Shown here one piece after another: positions 1-12,000 of a DNA stretch of 44,281 nt (position 1 is the stretch's first letter; every line of letters begins with the position of its first letter). The position numbers and the translations under genes are program-made. This DNA comes from Candidatus Obscuribacterales bacterium (GTDB taxonomy: Bacteria > Cyanobacteriota > Vampirovibrionia > Obscuribacterales > Obscuribacteraceae), in contig JAGVKB010000004.1 of assembly GCA_020050835.1 (NCBI GenBank), forward strand, positions 1-44,281. Reading direction: 5' to 3'. Below the pieces are notes generated by a model. That model was not told where the DNA came from. It saw only the letters and a program-made list of their open reading frames with translations, and ran no database searches.

Positions 1-3000
1 AATGGTGGCTCGTTTAATATTTCTGCCAGCTCCGGTGCCTCGATCCTGGGCGTCACGGCTCAGGGGCTGGCTGGTAATTTGAATGCCGCGGTTGACGTTT
101 CTTCGGCCGGGGGCAGCGGAGGTACAATCAATATTGCCGGTGCTCAAGGGGTACTTGTCTCGAGCAGCAGTGGCGGCAATCTGTACGCCAATGGGGTCAA
201 CGGAGGCGCGATTACGCTGGCTGCTTCGGGAAGCTCGGTGGTATTAATGGACGGCAGCAGCAATCGCGGTGGCTTGTTTGCCACCGGAAATGGTGCTTTC
301 ACTGTCGGCGGCACGATTGTAGTCAACTCCTCTTCCGGTACGACAGCTCGGGAGATGGATGTCAGCGGTCTGAATCAAGGTGCAGCTGGTTCTATTACTG
401 TAACCAACTCGACGAACTCAGCAGATGTTTTTGACCTGACAGCCTCTGGTTGGCGTGATTTCGGTGGCACAGGCGACAGCGCTGCTTTCAGCCATGCCGG
501 GTCGATTACGATCACCTCTACCTCCGGGGCGATCATGCTGCAAAATGTTCTCGCTCAATCGGTTGGAACCGCGGCTGCTGCCGGGGCAAAAGGCGGGGTG
601 GTCACTATCACTGCCGGCGCCGGTATAGCCATCACCGGACAGCTCTCCGTCAACGGCAACCGCGGTGGCAATGCCGGTGTAATCAACCTGAGTGCTACCG
701 GGGGTAACATCGGATTAAACGGCGCGACTCTGACAACTGACGGTACTAGCACTACCGGTAATGCCGGCTGGTTGACGGCGAATGTACAGGCGGGCACGCT
801 GACGATCAGCAACACGGTTGATGCGAGCGCATACGGCGGCAGTCAATTTGCTGGGACTATCCAACTAAGCGGGCTAAATGGCGTATCGGCTAGTAACGAC
901 ATTATTGCTCGAGGCTCGCTTGGACCGACGGCTGGTGGCGGCTATGCGACCGGTGGCCGGATTGCATTGAATTCAGCATCCGGGGCGGTGACTTTGTCAT
1001 CCGGCGCCGATCTTGATGTGTCGTCGGCCGGCAACTCGGCCGGCGGTATCGCCGTCTTTGGCGCAACCGGCGTCAACGTCCAGTCCGATCTGCTTGCCTT
1101 CGGGAGCGGGACCGATGATTATGCCGGCTCAGTAATCGTGAAGGCTTCCAACGGTTCAATCCAGGTGGGTTCTGTAAATGCAATTGGGCTGGCAGGGGCA
1201 GTGGGCGGCTCAATCGTCCTGGGTGCCTCGCTTGACGTAATTGCCGGGTCAGCTAGCAGCGTACTTGGATTGTCATCGAGTGGCGATGCTGGCGCGGGTG
1301 CAATTGTGGTCTCAGCCGGCCGGGCTGTGGCTAGAACTACAGGTGGTCAGCTCAACCTCAACGCTTCCTCGGCGGCCGGACGGGGCGGAATGGTGACTGT
1401 TGCAGCCGGCGGCAATAATGGGGTGGTTTCAATCGACATCGATTCAATCAACACATCCGGCATCTCGGGCGGAGACGTCCTGGTCGTTTCCATGGATACT
1501 GGCGCCAGCACCAACAGCGCTAATCTTGGGTCGATAACAGGAACAGCGTCTGGAACAACTGCACTGGGTGGTTCAGTCGGAATTGCTACAAGAGGATTAT
1601 TGAATGTCAGCGGCGTCATCGACACCCGAAATCTTAGCGCCGTCAGCGCAGCACCGGCGCGCGCTGGATCTGTTTTCCTGTCGTCGGTGGTTGGAATTAC
1701 ATATACTTCCATTAATGTCTGGAACTCGGCGAACGGATCAGAGTCGGGTAGCGTCATCCTTGTTTCTGGCGGCAACAGCGCGTCCATTACTCCGAACCCC
1801 ACCAGTAATCCGTCTCCACCACCGAGTTTGTTGCCAGCCAATGTTACGGCCGCCTCCGGAAAGACTGCTGCTTTCACCGGGGTATTTTCGGGAGCGGAGA
1901 CAATCAATTCTAATCGGACGATTAGAGTTACGCCAACCAGTCTCAGCTACAATCCGGCCGGCTATACGAGCATCAGCGGCTCGTTAACTCTCACAACCGA
2001 TACCGGTGGTGATTCTCGACTAATTGTCCCAATTCTGGTGCTTTCAACGGCTACTTCGAGCAACCTGACTTTTGCCAAGACCAGTTCAACGAATGCTGAC
2101 TCATTAACAATTGTCAGCAGATCGACTATCAACTTTTCCAATAGCATCAACTTGTCGGGAACGGCATCAGGCGGTTCTCTCAATCTCATGTCCTTGACCA
2201 GCGATATCATCATGCCTTGTTGCTCCAGCCCAACTTACAACTCCAACGGTGGAGCATATGGTGGCAATATGTCGTTCCTCTCCCCTCTCGGTGCGATTAA
2301 CTATGTGAGTAACAGCAGTACTGCTGGAATGAATGCCTCAGGCACTACTGAAGCGGGCAACATTCTTGTTGTAGGTGGAACAGGCATTACTGTCTCAGGT
2401 CAGCTCAACGCTGGTGCTACGTCAAACAGCGGTAATGTAACCATGCTTGCCGGGCTCGGCAACATCAATTTCAATGCAATGGGCGGGCCTAGTGCGAATT
2501 CGTTCGTAAGCGTGGATAGCACATCGTCACGGGCTGGCAACATTAACATCGTTATCGGTCAATCGGTGTTCGACAATGCCACGCTGGCAGCTGGTCTCTA
2601 TTCGATGTCCGGGTACGGTGCGATCAGTTCTTCGTCCACTGCCGGGCAGGGCGGCCGACTGCTCGTCTCCTTGCTTACCGGCTCCAATTCGGCTAGCGGC
2701 CTTGGCTGCTGTGGCATCTCGAGCGGTGCAATCAAGCTGTTTGCAACCTCGACGAATTCTACTGGTGGCAATATCTCAGTCTTTATGGGCGGTAATGACC
2801 AGAATTTCCGAATGATGGATGCATCAGGGGCCAACGGCGGCGATATCAGCGTTTTCGCCAGTGGATTCCTGAACACCAGCACTCCCAATATCAACTTCGG
2901 AGGCCTGGCCATTACTTCTGCCAGTAGCGGGCAAGCCGGCGACATCACGATTGTTTCGGCTACCGGGAATTTCACTAATTGCCCCACCTGCGTCAACTTC

Positions 3001-6000
3001 AATCAGTGCAGTACGTGCTCCTATGTCGAGGCCAAAGGCGGCACGCTCGGTGGCAATATCGTGATTATGGCTCCGCAAGGTTCTTTGAATTTACAGCAGG
3101 GCGGTAACGCCAGCAAAGATGGAGTATCGACCACTGGGACTTTGCGGGCCGGCACGGTTGGTTTGTATTCGTACACAACTATGTTGATTGGAAGTTACAT
3201 CAACTCCTCCTCGCAGATTGATGGCGGGGATGTGACGGTCGGTGTGTCCAGCGGCAATTTCTATATGCCTAATCTCACGTCAGTGCCCAGCGGAACGCAA
3301 AGGTTTATCAATTCGCAGGGCAACACCGGTAGCGGGGGAGATATCAGCATTTTGATCGGCAAGAGCGTGATCGACAGCACTAACAGAGCCGGCATTATCG
3401 GCGCTAATCAAGCTCCCGGTTTCGGTTTCGAGATCTCTTACAACGCATCATCGAGTTTTGGGCAATCGGGCAATATCTCAATTCAGATCTTGAATGGTCC
3501 GTTGGGAACTATCAGTACGGGCAGTACGTTCGACGGCGCATTTCTCCAGTTGCTGGCATCATCGCAGACTGGAAATGGTGGAGACATTGTTGTAACTAGC
3601 AACGGACAAATGAGATACGAGTGGTACTACAACTCTTCCGGTGCTAGCGCTGGTGATATAACAATTGATGCTGGAAGTGGAACGTTCAGCAACACTAATG
3701 GAACGATTCTGGCTAATGCTACCAGCGCTTATGGCGGCAACATCACAGTTACTGGTTCGGCAATCTCAACCAATACACTGTTTGGAGCGACTGGCGGTTG
3801 GATAGAAGCCAGAGGAGGCGCATTCGGAGGAAATATCTCGTTGAATGCGACTGCCGGCGGTATCACCCTGAGTTCTGTAAACAATCCGCTCGGAAACAAT
3901 CTTGACTCCTCTGCTAATATTCGCGGAGGCAATATCAACTTGACTGCAACGTCCGACATATCGCTGGATAAGCAGATCGACACTCATTCCGGAGTTACCG
4001 GCGGTAATGTAGTGATCGACATTACTGGAACCGGAAATCTTACGTTCACCTCAATCGGCGGAGGCGTCACCAACAACAGGTACATTTATGCGCAAGGTGG
4101 TGCGGGCAATGGTGGCAATATTGAGGTGAGTATCAATCAATCCAACCTTGATTCCTCTGGTAATGGATTTGCTGGACTACATACCGGGCTGACCAATTTT
4201 ACTTCTACTTTACTTGGTTCTTTTGATACCTCATCAACCTCGGCCGATGCCGGCAATATATTCATCGACATCGCATCGGGTGGAACTGGATACTTCGGAA
4301 CGGCCTCATCATCATCTGACAGCCTTCTCCTCAATGCAAATTCCGTTGCTGGCAGGGCTGGCCTGATCTCAGTCTCGGTCGCTGGAAGCATGAATGTCAA
4401 CTGGAGCTATTCATCTAATAGCATCGAAGGCGGCACCATCTCTGTTAATACCGGTGGCAGCTATACGAGTACTAATCGGGCTGGAGTAGGAGTGTTTACT
4501 GCAAACGGGTCGGCTGGCTCCGGCGGAAACATTGTAGTCCTGGCTGCGCAGAATATCGCTTTGCCCGGGGGCAGCGGCAATAACTACCTTTCTGCAACAG
4601 GTACCACCAGCGGTGGAGGTATTGTCTTGTCCAGTGCAGGCGGTTCCGTTTCAATCACTGGCAACGATGGCAGTGCCCACGCCTTGGTAGCTGACGGAAC
4701 GACGAGCGGCGGGACGATAACTGGTCTTGCAAGTTCCGGTTTCAGCTCTACCAGTCAGATCAGCGCTGCTTCATCGCAAGGCATCGGTGGTACCGTAATT
4801 CTGAGCACGCTTGGTACGAATGCAAATTTGACTACCAGTGGAGGGGTTACCGTAGCCGGTGCAACCAGGGGTGGTTCGGTGGCCGAGATTGCCACTGGGA
4901 CTATTTCGGGGGCGATTATCGCCAACGGTACTGGCGCAGGCGCCAGTGGTGGTAATGTCTTCGTTTCGCAGGGCGCCGCGACGGCCTACAGTGTCAATCC
5001 AAATGTTTCAGGGGGCGCAGGCGGTAGTACAGGTATGGCAATCATCAGTTCCGCTGGAAATGTCACAAGCTCGGGCGCTGGTGTGTTCACCTTCGGCAAC
5101 ATAACCAGCAACCTGCTCACTCAGGCATATGTTCTGGCTCATCTGAATGACAACTATCAATATACCGTCAGCTCAATCGGAGCGCCTACAATTACAAATC
5201 TCACCACGAGTGAGACCTTCAATCTTCCTCCGGGCTCTCTTGCCGCTTTCTCGAGTATGAACATCGGTAATCTGGCGTTTTCAATGCCAAATGCAAACTT
5301 TGTCGCTCCGTTAGTCGTCGATGGTGCCACATCCTTCAACGAACTGACTGGTAATGGCTCGGCGATTGTCAGCGTTATCAGCAGCTCCAGTTTAACTGTA
5401 AATTCATCAGTGACTAATTCCTCTTCTTCCGGAAATGCTCCGAAGGTAATGCTGTTTGCCAAAGAGGCTCTTTCTGTTGCTGATTCCATCGATACAGAGG
5501 CGACTAATACAGCGAGCTCAGCCGGCGGCGATGTTGCACTATTTGGTCGGTCGATCTTCATCGGGGGTTCCGTCAACTCATCGGGCGGTGGCTCGAATAC
5601 GACTGCCGGAAATATATTCATGTTTGCCTGGGGAGATTCGCCAAACGCCATCGATCCTCCCGAAGTAGTGGCAGACAGCACTGGGATAGCTGGTGGTGGA
5701 AAGGTTATGATTATCTCGCCTACCGGTGGTATCGAGTTCGGAAGTGTGAGCGCACGTTCTGTCTCCGGCACTGGCGGCACGGTATTGATGCAGGCTCCCA
5801 ATATCAGCCTGACCGGTCAGACCGTTAACGGCAACTCTTCGTCAATCGATGTCACTTCACAAAATGCTAATGCCGGTGTAGTTTATCTCGCTGGTACCGA
5901 TATCTCCATCGCCCACGGATTGGTTGCCAACGGTATCAATGGTGGCACCATCGGCGTTTCTGTGATCAATGGTACATTGGCGGCGCAGGACCTGATTGCG

Positions 6001-9000
6001 ACCGGATCCGGCTTTACTCAAAACATCGCTAATCACGGCGGAACCATTACAGTTAGCGCTTCTGGGAATTCAGCCAGCATTAGTGTAGGCGACGTATCGG
6101 TTGCCGGTCTCACCGGCGCTTCCGCTGGTAGCTTGAGCCTGTTAAATGCTTTTGGCAGTGTCAGTGCCGTTAGTTTGGATGCCAGCGCTGTACAAAATAT
6201 CGCCGGCAATGTGACTGTCAATGGCCAATCGATTCAGATATCAGGAACGGTACTAAATCCAACGAATGTTGATGCCAGCATCGATGTGTCGTCCGGATCG
6301 AATACCGCTGGTGGACTGACACTAGTTGCTGATGATGGCGGAATCTTTGTTAACTCTGATATTGTCAGCTACGGATTTGGAGTGCAGAATCTTGCTGGTA
6401 ATGTAAGTCTGACCAGCACCGGTGGCACCATTAGTGTTGGCAACATCGATGCTCATGGCAGTCTCGGAGCGCGCGGTGGTCAGGTGGTGGTTTCGAATGG
6501 AGCAGGCGCGGTGCTGCTGGGACGCAGTGCTGCCGGCAATGGGTATGTCAATAGCAGCACCGATGGTGAATTGTCAGCTGGCAACGTAGTGATCAATTCG
6601 GGCAGCTATATCGGCGCCAATGCTGCAACGATCGTCGATATCAAGGCATTCAGCACGCTGGGTTCTGCCGGCAATGTAACACTTACCGCTGGTGGCAATG
6701 ATGGGTCAGCTTCTCCGATCTCTATAAAACTCGATGCGGTTAACTCCGCCAGTGAGTCCACAATTAACACAACTGGTTTAGATAATGGTGGCACTGTTCT
6801 AGCGATTAATCTGGATCAGTCTGGTCGCCTGGGTTCCACGTCAGGCTTAGTAAGCCTGGGAAGCATATTGACGGAAGCTGGTAGTGCGACCGGTGCCGGG
6901 GGGTCCGTTGGAGTATCTTCAACCGGAGTAGTCGAGGTCAATGCGATTGATACTGCCAGCACCGTTGTGGGTGCCGATGCTGGTAGTGTGTTCATATCGG
7001 CTTCTGCTCTCATTAAGATACTTTCCGGTATGCCCAATGTAGAGTCCGTAGGCGGAGATCTGGGGGACATCGTTCTCTATGGAGCTGGCAATGTCATCAT
7101 CGGCAGCACGACCTACATCACTGAAACCCACCCAATGCCTAACATCGGTATCTTCCCGAATGTCAACGTCAATCAAAATACGGTATTGTCAGGCAACACT
7201 ACGCTGACCATCACGCCAGTTGTTGTCAGCAACAATGTTGTGCCAGGTGGATTCTTCACCATCCCGTTGTCCAGCAGCTCGCTCTTGATTAACACTGGCG
7301 GCAACGGACGATTTGCTGCTCCGATAGTTTCACTGTTCGGGGGGATCAATGTCAACGCGTTGTCCGGAACACTGACAGGGGCGAATGCTTCCTCAGTCAC
7401 TCTGGCAGCCAGGGCTGGCGTTCAGGTGAACACAACTGTTACCACCAACTCCGGCTTGACCGGCAATGGCGGGAATGTAACGCTTATCTCCAACAGAGGC
7501 TCTCTAACTGTCGGCACATACATAGATTCGACCGGAGATACGGCTCAAACAGGTACTTATGGTGGCGGCGTCAATCTGATCGCCACCCAAGGCCAAGTTC
7601 AGGTTAATAGTAACAATGCCGGAGTCACGATCAACACTCGTGCCGGGTCCATCGGTGGCGACGTCCTGATTGCCAGTGGTACCGGAGTGGCGATTAACTC
7701 CGAGATCTTCACTGGACAGACCGCTCAGGGTGGTGATGTGATCGTTCTTGCTCCGGTCGGAAACATTGCCTTTACGACTAATTCCGGTGGTATTGACATT
7801 GAAACCAGTAGCACCTCTGACTTCGCTGGCTTGGTGTCGCTCAATGTTGGTCTTGGTCAAGACAACGGAATTGTCATGGCTGGCAGCATTCGAGCTCTCA
7901 GCAATGCTTCGCAGGGTGGCACTATACTGCTCAGGCTGCAGCAAGGCGATATCAACTCAACTGCGTCACTGTCCCTTGATGCCTCAGCCGGCGGCTCATC
8001 TGGCACAGGCGGAACTGTCATTGTCTCCTCTTCAGGCAATATAAACATTCCCAATTGGACCATTAACGCGAACGGCCCGAGCGGCGGCAGTATTAAGATT
8101 TCGAGTGGCGGCACATTGCAGGTAAATGCCAGCAATGTTCAAGCCAACGGAGCAAATGGTGGTGTTGGAGGCAGCCTGGAGTTTGTTTCTAACTCGACTA
8201 CTCCGTTGGTGGTTGGATCAGCGACCGGCACAAACTATATAAGCGGTCAGATTTCCATTGGGTCGTCAAATGGAGGAGCTTTCGACGGCGGATCTCTCAG
8301 TATCGCCAATAATCTGGGAGCTGTGCAAATCTTGAATTTCTCGTCGGCGATCGATCTGACAAGCGATGTAACCTGGGATGGAGCTAACTTTTCGGTTAGC
8401 GGCACGACAGTTCAAATTGACGGTGTGGCAGGAAATGTTCTCAGCATGAATGGTGTCGGTATCGGTGATGCTGGCGATATTACGATTAGTTCTTCTGATC
8501 CGCTCAGCCCCTTAGTGATCGGAGCGGCTACGGGAAACAACTATGTCAATGCTACTCTGCAAGCACGCAGCGGCGTGAGTGGCGGAGATGGTGGTGACAT
8601 ACTTGTGAATGCTGCCGCTGGAATTAATGCACTGGCCAGTAGCTTCGATGTAACTGCATTCCGTAATGGCGGCACGATTACGATCGTTACTAACACAAGT
8701 AACCCCCTGACTGTTGATGCGTCTGCTTCTGGTCCAAATACGATTGTAGGCATCCTGACAGCGCGTAGCGGTACGGGCACAGATGGCAACGGGGGTAAGA
8801 TCATACTTTCCAATCAGGGTGGTGCTGTAGTTCTCAATCAGGACAACATAGACGTTTCTGTGCTCGCCACCAATGGCGATGGTGGTGAGATCCACCTCAC
8901 AGGCAGCGAAGTGACAGTCAACAGTGGCTTGACTGCGAACGGCGCTGGCATCGGGAAAGGTGGAAAGGTGATAATCAGGTCCGATGCGAGTCTAGCGACC

Positions 9001-12000
9001 GGGGACCCGCAAGCTGGTGATTCCACAATCGCCGGCACGATTCAGGCTGATGCGGGAACTGATGGCGACGGCGGTACGGTCAAAATCATCGCTGATGGTG
9101 TGCTGGCTGTCGACGCTGGTGGCGTTTCTGTGAAGGCGACTGGCAATGGAAAGGGTGGGACAATTGATCTCGAAGGTTACACACTTAGCTTCCTGGGCTC
9201 TCCTGTTTTGCACGCCGACGGCTCTGGCACCGGGGATGGTGGCTACATCAAGTTGGTAAGTTCGTCTCCAACTAATACCGTGACGATCGCCGGTGATTTA
9301 ACCGCATTGCCCGGAGGTTTGGCTACTGCTTTAACAGCGGGTGGGATAATCGAAGTGCAAGCTGGCTCCGGAATCATCAGTAACTCGGCCAATATAGTGA
9401 CTAATGATGGTGGTGCCGGCGGAGCGGCATCGGGTGGTCAGATAAGCTTCAGTTCCCAGCTTGCAGCCAACCTGATATTGACAAACACAGGAACGATTCA
9501 GGCTCTTGGCTCGAGCAATGTCCAACCAACGGTGATCGTTTTCAGCAGTGCCAATGGCAATGTAGATGTCAACTCCTCATTCAGCTATGCCGGCTCAACC
9601 ATTCAAGTAAGTGGCAATATCGAATTTGCAGTGCCTGTAACCGGCTCAGTATCGGCATTCAGTGAAGTGCTGAATGGTGGAGTCCAGGTGCAGCAGGGTG
9701 TGGACGTGACGGTCGGTGCAGACAGTACAGTAACGCTAGCATCCGTAGATGTTTCCAACAATGTTACAGCAACGAGCTTCCAAAATGACGTTCAGCTCAC
9801 CGGACCAGTTACTTCGACCGGCTCCTCTGGGATGGTTTCACTGACAGCTCTGGGAAGCATTACGGGATCCGGTCTAGTTAGTGCAAATTCAGCTGAGTTT
9901 GAGGTGACCAACGGCGACATAGGAGCCAGCGGGTCCGGCAAGATCAATACTCTAGTCGGCTTTCTGTCCTTGCAGGCACTTGGCTCTGGTTCGTTTGGTA
10001 ATGCATTCATCAATCAAACCGGTGCAATTACCTTGGAGGCAGATGACGTTGATGTGAATAACTTGTTGGACTTAACTGCCTCCAACACGATTACGGTTGG
10101 AACCGGCACCTTGACGGCAGGAGCGGTAACTTTAGAGACAACTGCTGGCGACATTTCTCTAGATGGGAATATTACCGCGACGAGCGGCAATATCGTGCTG
10201 ACTGCAAAGAGCAGCATCGGCGGCGCCGGACTCCTGACAGCATCTTTAGTAGACTTGACGGCAACCGACGGCAACATTGGTTCGTCGGGCGACGCGATTC
10301 AAACAGCCGCAGGAAGTTTATCGCTCACAGCAACCAATACTGCTGCAAACAGCGGCAATGCCTTTATTGAGCAAACCGGAGCGCTGACTCTGGATGGAAC
10401 CGACATCGATGTAGACAAGGTGTTCGATCTGGAGGCGACAGACACTATCACTGTAGGAACCGGAATGCTATCGGCTGGTGCTGTTAACCTGAGAGCAACG
10501 AGTAATGACATTGCATTGACCGGTGCAATTACGGCGACGACCGGAAGCGTAGATCTGACTGCAAACGGGAGCATCAGAGGAGCAGGGCTACTGACAGCAG
10601 ATGATGTCTTGCTGACAGCAACAAACGGCAATGTCGGGGACTCAGGTGCAGCTGTTCAAACTACTGCTGGAATGCTATCGATTGCCGCAAACAGCACTAC
10701 AGCGCTCATGGGTAATGCATTTGTTCATAACTCAAACGAAGTCTCATTAGATTCAACTGCGATTTCCGTCAATAAACAGCTCGACGTGTCGGCCGGTGGC
10801 AAGATTACGACCTCCGGTGCTGGTACGGTGAGTGCTGGCAGTGTGAAGCTAACGGCTGAAGCAGACGACATAGTAGTTAACGCTGCCGTCACTGCCAATG
10901 CGGTAGCAGGAAAAGTCGCGTTGATTGCTGCTGACAGTATTTCTGGAGCAGGATTGTTAACCGGTCATGAAGTGTCGCTCACAGCGACGTCTGGCAATGT
11001 TGGCACTGGAACTAGTGGTCGGGTGCACACTGCTGCTGTAAGCCTGTCGATCGATGCTCAGAGCACTGCAGCTCTGGCAGGAAATGCTTTTATAGATCAG
11101 ACGGGAGCGATATCGCTCGACCCAGCTAAGATTTCGGTTGATAAGACTCTTGAAATCAAAGCTTCAGACACAATTACCACCACCGGAAGCGGGGAGCTCG
11201 AAGCCACTGATTTGACGCTGGAGACGACATCCAACAACATTGTTCTAAATGCTGGGTTAGACATAGGTCAATCGGTAAAACTCGATGCTGCCGGAGCAAT
11301 TACCGTCAGTGCCGGCGCATCTGCTGGAGCAAGTTTCAGCGCAACAGCTGTAGGAGCAATTTTAAATGGAGTTTCTGGTGGAACTCTGAAGGGAACTGTA
11401 GTGACCCTATCTTCTACTGGCGCGAATATTGGTGTGGGCACAGGGTCTGGTGAACGAATCATGACCGATGCATCCACGAGTCTATCTGCTCAGGCCTTGT
11501 CTGATGTATACGTTGGGTCAACCGGTGCCGTCTCGGTTGGACACTCGTTTGCAAGTACCGCGGGCGTGTTTGATCTCGAAACTGCGGCAAACGGTGGTAT
11601 TACTATCAACTCTTTGATGGGAGTCGCTGCTGGAACTGTCAATTTGACGGCTGATGGAGCAGGTGCAATCAAGACCTCGCAAGGGACCGTCAGTGGCACC
11701 AACGTCAATTTAGTGTCTCAAACTGGTGACATAGGAGAAGGGTCAGGACCGAGATTTGATGCCAACACTCATAACTTGAGTGCCAATACCGATGGCAATG
11801 TCTACATTCATGCAATCGATGGTAGCAGCAGCGTTGTCCAATTGAATGACTCGACAGCGGGAGACGCGAAGACCTTCGATGTAATGTCTGGGGGCAGCTC
11901 CGGAATATCAGTGATTGGTTCAATCACAAGTGGGGAGGTCAATCTAACCTCGATGGGGACCGGCAACGTCGCTGGCAATCTGGCTGCAAGCGAAATGATT

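Noticed and set aside
79-81. Start codon of the first giant gene at 79
   Set aside because: It is a TTG within continuous repeat sequence, and the frame is open back to base 1 with the same repeat style.
9792-10631. Long minus-strand frames opposite the 119-residue repeats
   Set aside because: They are shadows produced by the biased composition of the repeats; no start sites or family features.
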